Positions 8,921 through 19,761 of a DNA stretch of 64,000 bases are shown in pieces. The translations under genes and the position numbers were made by a program. A model generated the notes under the pieces. It ran no database searches. It had not been told where the DNA came from and worked only from the letters and a program-made list of their open reading frames with translations. The DNA comes from Narthecium ossifragum (lineage: Eukaryota; Streptophyta; Magnoliopsida; Dioscoreales; Nartheciaceae): assembly GCA_963920575.1 (NCBI GenBank), contig OY986965.1, positions 10,926,290 through 10,990,289 of the forward strand. Direction: 5' to 3'. The stretch's first letter is position 1, and each line of letters starts with the position of its first letter.

Positions 8921-11900
8921 ATGCTCAACTTCAAGCTCGACTCTGTCAACTACCTCTTTTGGCGAGAGCAGATGGAGACTCTTCTCTCGGGTCAAGGGTT
9001 GCTCAGTTTTGTCGACGGCTCTACCTCAGCTCCGGCCGCGACCATCCAACGTGGTGAGAGTGACGTTCCCAATCCAGACTTTCTGTCATGGTTTACCACT
9101 GATCGTGTTCTTCTTAGTTTGCTTCACTCCTCCTTATCTGCTGATGCCATGAGTGAAGTCTTGGGTTTGAAGACTTCTCGAGATGCATGGCTTGCTTTGG
9201 AGGCCGCCTTCGCCAACACATCCAAACCCCGTGAGCTTCAGTTGCGTGATGCGCTTCAGATGATGCAGCGCGGATCTCGTAGTGTTGCTGTTTATGCTCG
9301 TGAGTTTAAAGGGGTTTGTGATCAACTGAGTGCGATTGGAGCTCCGGCCGATGACAGGGACAAAACCCATTGGTTTCTTCGTGGCCTTGGTGTCGAGTTT
9401 GCTTCCTTTTCAACCATGATGATGTGTCAGTCACCGCTTCCCAGCTTTCGTGATTTGGTGCCGCAAGCTCAAAGTCATGAGCTCTTTGTTCGGTCCTTGC
9501 ACTCCAGCTCGTCGTCTTCGACTTCGGCTTTCACTGCCTCTCGTGGAGGTTCTTCGCTGACCCGAAGTGGTGGTGGTCGGTCTTCTCAAGGCAGTGCTTC
9601 TCGTGGCTCTCATCCTTTGACTCGTAGCGCTCCTCCTGATGCTCCTGCTCATCCTTCCTCCTTGGATGGGGTCGTCTGTCAGTTCTGTGATAAGCCGGGC
9701 CATGTTGCTAAGCGCTGTTGGCAGTACTTGAAGCAGAAAAAGAAGCAGTCTGCTAATCTTGCAGAGAACTTTGCTCATGTTTCCTTACAGGAGCAATCTG
9801 ATTCCGAGTGGTATACCGATTCTGGAGCTACTTCTCACATGACTGGAGACTCTGCGTTGCTTGAAGATACCCACCCTTACAACGGTACTGATCGTGTGGT
9901 TGTTGGTAATGGTGATTTCTTATCCATCTCTGCTACTGGCTCTCTAAATCCCGTTTGTTCTTTATCTATGCCTCATGTTTTGGTTGTTCCTGGTCCTACC
10001 AAAAATTTATTATCCATTAGTAAACTCACTTCTGACAATCATTGTTCTGTGACGTTTACCTCCACTGGCTTTACTGTACAAGATCTAACGACAGGGGTCG
10101 TGATGGGAACCGGAAGATGTGAGAAGGGTCTTTATGTTCTTGATCGGAGTCAAGCTGCTTTAACTTCTGCTTTAGCTTCCACTCAGTTGCGTGCTCCTAT
10201 TTCTGTTTGGCATGCACGTTTAGGTCATCCCTCTATGAGGACTGTTTTTAGTGCTTTGAATAAAAAGGGTGTCATAGAGTTGTCTGGTTTTTCTACAGAT
10301 TCTTCCTCTCGTCTTTGTGTTGGTTGTAGACTTGGGAAATGTCATCGTTTACCTTTTGATCATAATGGAAATCGCTCTTCCTTTATTTTAGATGTGGTGC
10401 ATTGTGATCTTTGGGGACCATCCCCCATTCCTTCGCCTGATGGCTACCGTTATTATGTGGTTTTCATTGATGATCATTCTCGGTTTACATGGTTTTATCC
10501 TCTTAAATTTAAGTCCGAGCTCTATGATGTCTTTCTTAAGTTTCAGAAGCTGGTCGAAAATCAATTCTCCTGTCGTATTAAAACTTTTCAATGCGATGGG
10601 GGAGGCGAGTTTACTAGCTCTCGTTTCCAGACACATTTGTCTGACTGTGGTATTGCTCAAAGTTTGTCCTGTCCTTATACTCCGAATCAAAATGGTGTGT
10701 CCGAGCGTAAGCACCGTCACGTTACTGAGACTGGGCTTACCTTGCTTTTTCATTCTAGTGTGCCCCTCTCTTTGTGGGTTGAGGCCTTTTCTACAGGTGC
10801 CTATCTTATCAACCGGCTTCCCACTCCGACCCTTGGTGGCAGACCACCGTATGAGCTTTTGTATGGTACGTCTCCTTCTTACAGTATGCTTCGTACCTTT
10901 GGCTGTCTTTGCTTTCCATATTTGCGTGCTTACTCTCCTCACAAATTATCTCCACGCTCTTCTCCTTGTGTCTTTCTTGGCTATAGTTCTATTCACAAGG
11001 GATTTCGCTGTCTTGATCAGCGCACTCAGCGTTTGTACATCTCTTGCCATGTTGTTTTTCATGAGACCATTTTCCCGCTTTCTGACTCATCATTGCAGGC
11101 ACCTTCTTCTCCTGGTGACTATGTTGCCTTTGATGATTTTTCCGTTACCTTACCTCGTGTGCAGCAGCCTGTGTCTTCGCCTACACCATCTCCTCCTTTT
11201 CCTGTCATGGGTTGCCTACCTTGCACTGATGCTTCTGTCTCTGTGTCCGGGTCCTCCCATCCACCCGCTCCTCCACCTGCTACCAACACCCATCCACCCG
11301 CTCCTTCACCTGCTACCAACACTCATCCGATGACTACTCGGAGTAAGGCGAGTATTTCTCAACCTCGTGTGATCCACTCTCTTACTGCTTTGCCTTCTAC
11401 ACCGCTTTTTCAGGCCTTACTAGCTCTTAAGGAGCCTCGGGATTTTAAGTCTGCTGCTAAGCATTCTGAATGGTTGGCTGCTATGGATGATGAGATGGCG
11501 GCACTTCGGCAAAACGATACATGGTCTTTGGTTCCTCGTCCTTCTGATCGCAATGTCGTTGGGTGTCGTTGGGTGTTCAAGACTAAGCTCCGTGCTGATG
11601 GTTCCGTTGAGCGTTATAAGGCACGTCTGGTGGCTCAGGGTTATACTCAGGTGCCTGGCTTGGACTTTGCCGAGACCTTAAGTCCTGTTGTTCGTGCTGC
11701 TACTGTTCGTATTATTTTGAGTTTGGCTACTACTTCTGGTTGGCCCCTCCATCAACTTGATGTGAAGAATGCCTTTCTTCACGGTGCTCTTAGCGCGGAA
11801 GTGTATATGGAGCAGCCTCCTGGCTATATGGACCCCCTTTACCCTTCTCATGTCTGTCGCCTGCGTAAGGCCCTTTATGGACTCAAACAGGCGCCGCGTG

Positions 11901-12991
11901 CTTGGTTCCATCGCTTCAGCACTTTCTTGTTGAGTCTTGGGTTCCACTCTAGTCAGGCTGATTCATCCTTATTTGTTTATACTGGTTCTTCTGGTACTAT
12001 TTATTTGCTCCTGTATGTTGATGATATGGTTGTCACTGGGAGTGATTCTGCTTTGGTCGGCCGGCTTCTGCAGCGTCTTGCTACTGAGTTCTCTATGAAG
12101 GATCTTGGGGAGCTTCATTATTTTCTGGGTGTTGAGATTCATCGTTCTGCTAAGGGTTTATTTCTCAGTCAGGCTAAGTATGCTCTTGATCTTTTGGAGC
12201 GTGCTGGTATGTCTGATTGTGCTCCAGTTTCGACTCCCTTAGTTGTTAGCTCTCATTTGACTTCTGCTGGTACTGCTTATGAGGATCCTTCGCTCTTTCG
12301 CTCTTTGGCCGGTGCTCTTCAATATCTAACTATCACTCGCCCGGATTTATCTCATGCAGTTAATTCCGTTTGTCAGTTTATGCACTCTTCGACTGCTGAG
12401 CATTTTCAGGCATTGAAGCGGATTCTCCGGTATGTCAAGGGTACTTATGCTTACGGTCTTCGCCTCTCTTCTCCTTCTCCGCTTGTGTTGACTGCTTATA
12501 CCGATGAGGACTGGGGGGGTTGTCCTGATACTCGTCGCTCCACTAGTGGCTATGCCGTTTTCCTTGGCTCGAATCTTATTTCATGGTGTTCCAAGAAGCA
12601 AGCCACGGTCTCTCTGTCTAGTACCGAAGTAGAGTATTGTTCTATGGCGCTTGTTGCTGCTGAGGTGTCATGGATTTGTCAGTTGTTACGTGATCTTCGT
12701 ATCAGCTTGTCTACTCTGCCATGTATTCTCTGTGACAATAAGAGTGCTTTATTTATGGCTGGCAATCCTGTTACCCGTCCTCGCTCCAAGCACATTGCAC
12801 TTGACTATCACTTTGTTCGTGAGATGATGGCTCGTGGTGCTCTTCAAGTTAAATTTATTCCTACGGATCTTCAGGTTGCCGATATCTTCACTAAGAGTAT
12901 CTCCAAGCCTCAATTTGTTCTCTTTCGTAGCAAGCTCACAGTTGCCTCTGCTTCCACGGTTCCCTTGAGGGGGGGTGTTAGTGAAGATTAG
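8921..12991 (+). CDS. Copia gag-pol polyprotein
   Basis: Open for 1,356 codons. Order: gag; zinc knuckle C253-x2-C256-x4-H261-x4-C266; aspartic protease with DSG at residues 300-302; GAG-pre-integrase; integrase with D496, D559, E595 (35 residues between the last two, the DD35E spacing); reverse transcriptase with the LDVKNAF block near 947 and YVDD at 1032-1035; RNase H with D1195, E1236, D1272. The stop lies 16 bases inside the 3' LTR. The native gag start is probably the ATG at 8871 (MADSSSS opening, typical of the lineage), but one base is missing just before 8921, so the open frame now begins at the ATG at 8921 and lacks about 17 residues. All visible catalytic residues are intact. Confidence 0.95.
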   Translation: MLNFKLDSVNYLFWREQMETLLSGQGLLSFVDGSTSAPAATIQRGESDVPNPDFLSWFTTDRVLLSLLHSSLSADAMSEVLGLKTSRDAWLALEAAFANTSKPRELQLRDALQMMQRGSRSVAVYAREFKGVCDQLSAIGAPADDRDKTHWFLRGLGVEFASFSTMMMCQSPLPSFRDLVPQAQSHELFVRSLHSSSSSSTSAFTASRGGSSLTRSGGGRSSQGSASRGSHPLTRSAPPDAPAHPSSLDGVVCQFCDKPGHVAKRCWQYLKQKKKQSANLAENFAHVSLQEQSDSEWYTDSGATSHMTGDSALLEDTHPYNGTDRVVVGNGDFLSISATGSLNPVCSLSMPHVLVVPGPTKNLLSISKLTSDNHCSVTFTSTGFTVQDLTTGVVMGTGRCEKGLYVLDRSQAALTSALASTQLRAPISVWHARLGHPSMRTVFSALNKKGVIELSGFSTDSSSRLCVGCRLGKCHRLPFDHNGNRSSFILDVVHCDLWGPSPIPSPDGYRYYVVFIDDHSRFTWFYPLKFKSELYDVFLKFQKLVENQFSCRIKTFQCDGGGEFTSSRFQTHLSDCGIAQSLSCPYTPNQNGVSERKHRHVTETGLTLLFHSSVPLSLWVEAFSTGAYLINRLPTPTLGGRPPYELLYGTSPSYSMLRTFGCLCFPYLRAYSPHKLSPRSSPCVFLGYSSIHKGFRCLDQRTQRLYISCHVVFHETIFPLSDSSLQAPSSPGDYVAFDDFSVTLPRVQQPVSSPTPSPPFPVMGCLPCTDASVSVSGSSHPPAPPPATNTHPPAPSPATNTHPMTTRSKASISQPRVIHSLTALPSTPLFQALLALKEPRDFKSAAKHSEWLAAMDDEMAALRQNDTWSLVPRPSDRNVVGCRWVFKTKLRADGSVERYKARLVAQGYTQVPGLDFAETLSPVVRAATVRIILSLATTSGWPLHQLDVKNAFLHGALSAEVYMEQPPGYMDPLYPSHVCRLRKALYGLKQAPRAWFHRFSTFLLSLGFHSSQADSSLFVYTGSSGTIYLLLYVDDMVVTGSDSALVGRLLQRLATEFSMKDLGELHYFLGVEIHRSAKGLFLSQAKYALDLLERAGMSDCAPVSTPLVVSSHLTSAGTAYEDPSLFRSLAGALQYLTITRPDLSHAVNSVCQFMHSSTAEHFQALKRILRYVKGTYAYGLRLSSPSPLVLTAYTDEDWGGCPDTRRSTSGYAVFLGSNLISWCSKKQATVSLSSTEVEYCSMALVAAEVSWICQLLRDLRISLSTLPCILCDNKSALFMAGNPVTRPRSKHIALDYHFVREMMARGALQVKFIPTDLQVADIFTKSISKPQFVLFRSKLTVASASTVPLRGGVSED
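12964..12975 (+). promoter_or_regulatory. Polypurine tract
   Basis: CTTGAGGGGGGG directly before the 3' LTR. It is the usual plus-strand primer of copia elements and here also encodes the last residues of the polyprotein. Confidence 0.85.
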
Positions 12992-13189
12992 ATCTAGATC
13001 TTATTGTTATACATAGATAGTCTGGATATGGTTAGTTATGGTTATGTACAGCTGGCTTATAGCAGATACCATATGTACTCTGTTTACCATATATATACCA
13101 TATGTACTCTCTTGATATATATATGAGAATATCCTCAATAGAATTCATTGAGGTTTCTCCCAAATATCTCTAGGGTTTAAACCTTATCT
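12976..13189 (+). repeat. 3' LTR of the copia element
   Basis: 214 bp, differing from the 5' LTR at three sites: A/C in the TACTATG/TACTCTG stretch, G/C in CCTGAAT/CCTCAAT, and T/A in GGTTTTAA/GGTTTAAA. Followed by the target duplication AATAT. Confidence 0.92.
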
Positions 13190-13219
13190 AATATAAGCTC
13201 GTTTTTTCCTGATAGTGAA

Positions 13220-13597
13220 CTTTTAAGTTGAGTGGTTAGAGTTAACATGATATTTGAGCATAGTTGACTTCTAATTGTGTCTCATATGTGAAGACTCATG
13301 GTTATTAATTTTGAATTGAGATCGACAAATGGAGAATCATTAGCCTTGTCAGCTTGGGAAGTTTGCAACACAGAGGGTCTTAGTTATGTTCGTAAACATA
13401 ACTCGTCTTAATCGGTAATGAGGTATATATAAGAGTTGGTAGCTCGAATCAAGATTGAAAAACGGTGAGCCATTGACATCATCAACCAAGTTGGATTATA
13501 TGTCTCGTATAAATATGTGTCTTCACACGTGAATATATCTTTATATTTATGCTTGATACCATGTTAACTGTGACCACTCAACTCACATCATTTAAGG
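13220..13597. mobile_element. MITE-like element with inverted ends
   Basis: The left arm (TTTTAAGTTGAGTGGTTAGA, then GTTAACATGATATTTGAGCAT, about 13221-13261) is repeated inverted at about 13549-13597 (ATGCTTGATACCATG ... CCACTCAACT ... TTTAAGG). The arms are about 45 bp with mismatches, enclosing about 290 bp without coding sequence. Exact ends and target duplication are unclear. Confidence 0.55.
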
Positions 13598-14470
13598 TAC
13601 TCGTAGTATATTTACTTAAACTAACTCCTATACACATATCATATTCTATTCAATAATCATTCAAATATCATAGTTTCTATTTATATACATACTATTGGGG
13701 CATCCCCCAACCCTCTGTCTTTTATCGTTTGAATACCTAAGTCATAACATAAAAGAGATAACATCATACGATGCACCAGTTCTCGTAGGTACCGTTTGGT
13801 TACGAGATGGACTATTCTGAGTTTAGAGATGATAGAGATTAATATGCTGGAATAAGTAGTGGGATAAATTTATTCCACTTGTGATGTTTAGTTGAAAACT
13901 AGGGATAAATCATGAATGATTATTTAGAATAAGGAAATGATGTTTGGATGGAAAATATGGAATATGAATAAGGATCGGGAAGGCTTGGAAAGTAAATTCC
14001 AAATAGGCTTTGTATTGGATATATTAGGGATTTAATTAATAATATTATATTATATATAATATTCACCTTGACTTTCATACTTATAATATTATAATACATA
14101 TAATTAATAATATTATAATTTCATACTAATATTATAATTCATATATTTATATTGACTTGTTCGGATTTTTATTCCAACTCTTGAAATAAAGCTGTATGGC
14201 TGTAATTTTGGGTTTGGTGTAATCAATTTTAGGATTGATTGCACCACTTCCACAACCAATTTTGGTTGCAATCAATCCCCAAAACACCGGCTAACCCATC
14301 TTTCCCTATTCCACTATTAAGTTAAGCTTTCTATATTTATACGTTGAACAGTATAAAATTTATACTATTATATTATTGCATAAAATAGAGGGTGGTTATA
14401 TTATAATAAAGTATAATATTACCACCATACCCGTCATGTTCAACGTCTCCATCGGAAAATCCCTCTCCTA
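13598..14470. other. AT-rich spacer with a small hairpin
   Basis: No gene is seen. A short inverted repeat around GGATTGATTGCA (14232-14243) and TGCAATCAATCC (14267-14278) could form a hairpin. The GGTACCGTTTGGT at about 13788 looks like one end of a MITE, but no matching second end was found. Confidence 0.45.
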
Positions 14471-14481
14471 TTAATGCCCGC

Positions 14482-14673
14482 TTATTTGCCATCTCCAGCA
14501 AACGCCCGCTCCTCTACCATCATCGGCAGCGATGCCCGCCCATCCTCCACCAAGTTGTATGGCTCGGCGGTGATGAAGGTGTTCTTGCCGACGTCATGGC
14601 CGCCGACGACGTACGCGCGACCTTCACCTATGACGAACATGAAGAATGATTGCATTTCTACATAGCATAGCAT
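14482..14673 (-). pseudogene. Fragment of an F-box/Kelch-repeat protein gene
   Basis: The minus-strand frame contains GRAYVVGGHD, then an AEPYN block and a LPMM..ER block, matching one Kelch blade of plant F-box/Kelch proteins (consensus GR.YVVGGHD...N.....AE.YD......LP.M..ER). Only about 60 codons remain, with no F-box or further blades. It is GC-rich within an AT-rich, MITE-rich surrounding, which suggests a piece carried here by a transposon. The family assignment is by motif only. Confidence 0.55.
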
Positions 14674-14837
14674 GGTGACGTGGCATGGTCATACACCTCA
14701 ATAGATCCCCATACGAACCCACTTATATTAATATAATAATATTTATTTTATTTATATATTATTAAAATAATATAAAAATGAATTAATTTTACATGATGTG
14801 GACCAATCATGATGTAACACTTGGCATGTTGACCCAC

Positions 14838-15180
14838 TTATATTAATATTTTATTATAATAACATTTTGATATTATTATTTAATACATTACGCATATGAA
14901 AATGTTTTTACGCTCGTAAAAGTTTTTATACGTTCATAAAAACGCATACAAAAATATTTATGGACCCTTAAAAGTATTTGTACATAGAAAAACAAACACA
15001 CATAAAATGTTACTACGCACGTAAAAATTTTTATACCCTCACAAAATTATTTGCATACATTTTTAGAAGCGCATAAAAAAGTCTACGCGTATAAAAATAT
15101 TCTCCTACGCATAGGGTATTAAATAATATCAATAACATATTATTATAAAAAAAATATTAATATATTATGATAACGTATAT
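14838..15180. mobile_element. Fold-back AT-rich element with ACGCAT words
   Basis: The left arm (about 14838-14896, containing TTGATATTATTATTTAATAC then ACGCAT) is inverted at about 15108-15180 (ACGCATAGGGTATTAAATAA then TATCAATAACA). The interior (14890-15110) is dense in ACGCAT/ACGCGT-like words followed by AAAA. There is no coding sequence. The same word style fills the core of the larger fold-back element at 20270-20870. Confidence 0.55.
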
Positions 15181-15513
15181 AATTTAAATAATAATATTTT
15201 CTCATTTCATTAATATTATAATGTATATATTCAACTTAATTGTTGAATAAAATATTCAATATATTCAACCTGATTAAAGTAAAAAAGATTATAATTTCAA
15301 GATAAAGATGCTGAATCCGGGATAGTTCATAAGAATTCCATGTTATGTTATCGTGAGATTGAAATATCAATGATAAGGAGGCGTTTGGCTGCTATCGGCC
15401 GACGGAATCAAACAAGGGGATCCATGGCAAGCAGTCAGCTTGGAGTCTTGGACCCTCTATATATCCGCTTATCCCAATGCTCGGTGGCCAATCCCATCAA
15501 CTAAAACATTTTA

Positions 15514-15774
15514 GGCCCCGTTTGGTATGGGAATACCAAACGGGAATAAGGAAATATTCTTAGAATATTTCAGGAATATTTTCGAATCCACTACTTATTC
15601 CACTATTTATTCCCCAAATACCTTTTCCTATTCCAAGTAATCATTACAAAGTTATTCTCACTCTTCACTCTACTTTTTCCTTATTCCAAGTAATCATTAC
15701 AAAGTTATTCCCGAAAAACCGGGAATAAAATTCCTTAACTCCGAAATAAGGTTATTCCCACACCAAACGAGGCC
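15514..15774. mobile_element. Tourist-like MITE
   Basis: 261-bp unit with inverted ends: GGCCCCGTTTGGTATGGGAA at the left, and at the right TTCCCACACCAAACGAGGCC (imperfect complement over about 20 bp). The ends are classic for Tourist MITEs. The flanks are TTA and TAG, so the 3-bp duplication is decayed. The interior carries a duplicated ATTCCAAGTAATCATTACAA block. A diverged relative lies at 31151-31352. Confidence 0.8.
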
Positions 15775-16820
15775 TAGAGACACGAGAAACACTTGACCTC
15801 CTAGTATGAGAAATCAGCCACCAAATCAATTTTTAAGACAGGTTCTCATTTTTAAGTCGTATAGAGAATCCTGCGCTGTGTTTGCTCATTGGATGCACCC
15901 AATTGATAGACTCCCAAACATGGCATTGGTGTTCTCCAAAAATGACCACCCACCAAACAATTCTTGAGTTCCTATTTCTACTTGTATCTTATAATAATCT
16001 TGGCCATGGAATTCTTCCCAGTAAAAAAGGACCAGGGGCTGATTTCCAGCACCGTATCTGCGCCACAATGAATGCCATTCATTGACTTGGTAAAATCACA
16101 TCTCCTCTTACTGTGAAAAACTCCATTATTCATTTTATTAACTTCCATGAAGAAAATTTTCAGAAATTTTAGCAACTTGAAGGCCTATTTTGTCATGTCA
16201 TGATCATGACACCTGTCTTTTCTTGTACATCACCTCGATACCCGTATAAAATGAATCCCTCAAAACCTGGCCTTCAAGATTAATTTTCATGGTCCTCTTC
16301 TCCATGCCATCAATGCCATTAAGCCCATCACCCCTTCCTTTATCTCTCTTCTTTCTCTATCTTTCCAGCATCTGGGTGTCTCCGATGGAGATAGATCCAC
16401 ATTGTGTAGCAGTGTAGAGGGCTCTTTATGGCACCATCCATCCCATATCTATTAATGCTGCTGACCATGGATTTCTGAATGAGAGTGCCATGGCTCCAAG
16501 AGCCAAAGACTCCATCTGTTCAATTCCCATTTGTTATCCCCTTGATTAAATATTAGTACTGCCTGTCCTGGATCTCCCTACCTCTTGTTTTTAGCCAATG
16601 TTCTTCCCAACAAGAGAGTCCATTGTGGGTTCTCTTCTTAGGCAGATTCCTATAGCTTGAGCCTTGAGGTACCTTCATTGGGTGAGTTGAGTTCTTAAAA
16701 GTTTCAGGAGGCTATTCTCTTATAAATGGTTGTGGGGTTGCTATGAGAGGAGAGCAATGGCAGATAGGAATAGGCCCCTGCTTCATCCTAGATAGATAGC
16801 TTTAATGGAGTAGCTTCTCC
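15775..16820. other. Upstream region of the C2H2 gene, no recognised gene
   Basis: Single-copy-looking DNA without recognisable coding sequence. The last few hundred bases, which are CT-rich, probably hold the promoter of the zinc-finger gene that follows. Confidence 0.45.
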
Positions 16821-16828
16821 TATAAAGG
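16821..16828 (+). promoter_or_regulatory. Candidate TATA box of the C2H2 gene
   Basis: TATAAAGG lies 161 bp before the start codon, which would give a 5' leader of about 130 nt ending in a GA-rich stretch (about 16950-16980). Assigned by position and motif only. Confidence 0.5.
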
Positions 16829-16981
16829 GAAAAAAACTCAAACCGCCATCTTAATTGTGGAAGTTGTCTACTTGCCTGGTGCCATTATTCCCCAGAAGCA
16901 AAAGATATGCTGCATAGGAGACTCTAGCTAAGGAGAATAGAGTTCTAGAGAGAAGAAGGGAAAGAGAGGAGAGGAGAGGAG

Positions 16982-19118
16982 ATGCCAACAGTTTGGTTTG
17001 CCTTGAAGAAATCCCTCCACTGCAAGTCAGAGCCATCAGAGGTCCATGATCCCATGGGGAGGAAGCATCTGAGCACCATCTTGACAAAGAAGGCATGCAG
17101 GTCTGGGTGCTCCAGATCCATAGCCAACCTTAAGGATGTCATCCATGGGAGCAAGAGGCACCTGGAGAGGCCACCAAGCTGCAGCCCAAGATCAGTTGGG
17201 AGCAGTGAGTTCTTGAATCCAATAGCCCATGAGGTCATCCTCAGTGACTCAAGGTGTGAGCTCAAGATAACTGGCTTTGGTGGCAGCCATGAGAATGGTG
17301 CAGGGGTGGATTCCACCTATGTTGGCACACTTAGGCCTGGAACACCAGGTCCAGGAGGGCACTTCCAGTTGCCACATAATCCTTCTCTCAGGGGAGGGAG
17401 CTCTCCCCCTCCAAGGAAGTCCCCTGGCCTGTTTGCTGAGAGAAAAAGACATGGCTCTGGGGGTTCTTCTCTTGGTAGAGCTGTTTTTGGCAATGGTGGT
17501 GGAGGAGGAGGAGGAGGCCATCATGTTTCTGCAGCACCAAGGGCCTCCATTGGGGCAGATTCACATGGGTCTTCTCATACTGTGAGCTGCCACAAATGTG
17601 GGGAGCATTTTGGAAAGCTGGAGACTTTGGAAGCACACCATCTCTCTAAGCATGCAGGTAGATTTCTTTACAGGCACATAGCTCTTGTTTCATGAAGCAT
17701 GTTGGACCGCATCTTTAATAAGTAAATCCTCTGCAATTTCTTTTGACAAACTTTTCTACTGTAATGTATGTGATCTGCTAAATTCTTGCATATTGTTTCT
17801 TCGGTTTTGATACTCTCAGAATTTCTCATGTTCATAGTTTGCTTCTTTTCAAGGATATGTTTAGCTGAAATTTTGAGAGCTTGAATTTTTCTTTTGCATC
17901 TCCCAGGCCACAAATTGAATAGATCTTATAATTCAAGGACCTTCTATTATGATTAATCTCTTGCTGATATTTACTGAAGTCTTTCTATAAATGTCTACTA
18001 CAAAGATGATGAATATACCGAATTATACTGCAGTTTGTTGCCATTTAGTTTATTGGCTGTAGGTTTTTCTCTGTTTAACAGCCCACTTTGCTCTAAGTCA
18101 TGCTAAGTTCTCAAAAAGGCACTATTATTATCTTATCGCCTGATTGAAATATTCTCGACCCACCAATTGATGAGGACAAAATTTCTGGCAAAATGTTAAT
18201 GCTGGTCCAAACCAGAATTAGATAAGAAATCAATAGTTAGTACTTCGTTTCATAGGACAAATAACATAAGGTGTAAGTCAAGGCAGGTTGTCATCTCATC
18301 AAAGAAAAAATCAAGGCAGGTTGTTAGAAACAGCTAATGACAGCCTTCCTCCATGGTAGGCTCACCTAATCAGATTTTGGTGTCATTTCCCACAGATTAA
18401 GAAAAGAAATATGTTTTCGGTCCTTCTCTACCTAATGTTCATATATTTTTGTAAGTAGAGACTGATGACAGCCATGAATTCTGCAGTTACTGAGCTAGTT
18501 GAAGGAGATTCATCCAGGAAGATTGTTGAGATTATATGCAGAGCAAGCTGGCTGAAGTCTGAGAGCAGTTGTGTAAGAATCGAGAAAGTTTTAAAAGTTC
18601 ATAACATGCAAAGAACACTTGCTCGCTTTGAAGAATACCGAGAAATAGTGAAGAGCAAAGCCAGTAAACTCCCCAAGAAGCACCCTCGTTGCCTAGCAGA
18701 CGGCAATGAGTTGCTAAGGTTCCATGGCACCACAATCTCCTGTTCTCTTGGCACGAATGGTTCCTCAAGCCTTTGCACACTAGAGAAATGTCAAGCGTGC
18801 CAGATCATAAGGCACGGTTTCCCCGTGAAGAAGGAGCAGAAGGGAAGCATTGGAGTGTTCACAACCTCGACAAGTGGAAGAGCTTTTGAATCAATTGAGA
18901 CGTATGAAGAGAATCTTTTGATAAGAAAAGCTTTGCTTGTTTGCAGAGTGATTGCCGGGAGGGTTCACAAGCCTTTGGATAATTATCAAGAATTGGCAGG
19001 TCAGTCGGGGTTCGATTCGTTGGCTGGGAAAGTTGGCCTCTATGCAAACATTGAGGAGCTCTACTTGCTCAATCCGCGAGCTCTTTTACCATGCTTTGTG
19101 GTAATATGTAAAATCTGA
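16982..19118 (+). CDS. C2H2 zinc-finger protein with PARP-like C-terminal domain, two exons
   Basis: Exons 16982-17657 and 18487-19118 join in frame to 435 codons. Donor CAG/GTAGAT and acceptor TGCAG/TT split a Val codon directly after the finger. The protein opens MPTVWFALKKSLHCKSEP, the signature of a plant C2H2 family with members such as Arabidopsis At1g75710 and At5g54630. One C2H2 finger: C203-x2-C206-x12-H219-x4-H224, preceded by an eight-glycine run near 183. The C-terminal half (about 226-435) carries RFHGT, a CxxC pair, a GVFTTSTSGRAF block and a final ALLPCFVV block, as in the PARP-fold-like domain of this family. Probably nuclear; targets unknown. No stop or frameshift; GA-rich 5' leader. 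Regulation is not visible beyond a candidate TATA box. Confidence 0.92.
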
Positions 19119-19510
19119 GCAAAGTCACTCTGTTCTTCGCAGCATTTTGGGTTAGTTTCAGATTTTATCAACGGCTTATGTAGCATATCTTCTCCGTAAA
19201 TTGGATTCTTTTTGTTCAGTAGTCAGAGTCATTGTGCCATCATGTTCAATTTCCAATATGTTGTACTGCTTCTTAGCCTCAAATACTAGTGACATCTATT
19301 GGTTTGGTGTCAGCAATTTCAGAAACATTGCATCATTTGTCTCTCTGTGTGTTTTGATTCCTATGGTTGAACTATACGATAAAGTCTGAAAACAGGCAAA
19401 CTGAAAGAGGTGTCTACCGCAGCAAAACCAGTTTTTTGCTAAGAATAACTGAAACTCTTTTCCCAATCATTCTTTGCTTACAGAAGAATTGTATGTAAAT
19501 TCCATGATTT
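19119..19510 (+). other. 3' flank of the C2H2 gene
   Basis: AT-rich DNA expected to hold the 3' untranslated region and polyadenylation signals. No separate gene is seen. Confidence 0.5.
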
Positions 19511-19761
19511 TTTTTTGCCTATTGGTACCCCCTTAAGATTGCTTTTGGTGTTTGAATACCCTTTCATTGTTTCTTTGTAACTTCATTCCTCCTCAGCCAA
19601 TGAAATGACATGAATACCCTCAACTTTTCTCATGTCATCATACGAATTATTTTTATACGTGGTTATGAAGGTCTCTACGTGTGTTTGCAGTCTACTAGCG
19701 GAGTGTTGCCGGTCTCAGTGACGACGGTTTTTTCCGCCACCATCTCTTCCTCCATATCTCC

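Larger units (their letters stand above)
8611..13189 (+). mobile_element. Full-length young Ty1/copia element (Ale/Retrofit-like)
   Basis: 4,579-bp element with two 214-bp LTRs that differ at three positions by eye, a primer-binding site, a gag-pol frame of 1,356 codons and a polypurine tract. Target duplications are AATAC (8606-8610) and AATAT (13190-13194). Short LTRs, compact size and the gag opening suggest the Ale/Retrofit lineage. Three differences in 214 bp, at an assumed 1.3e-8 substitutions per site per year, give an age of about half a million years. One coding defect is seen: a missing base near the gag start. Confidence 0.93.

Noticed and set aside
10388..11333. Long overlapping frames on both strands of the young copia element
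   Set aside because: Shadows of the real gag-pol frame; hydrophobic or basic composition follows from reading the coding sequence in the wrong phase.
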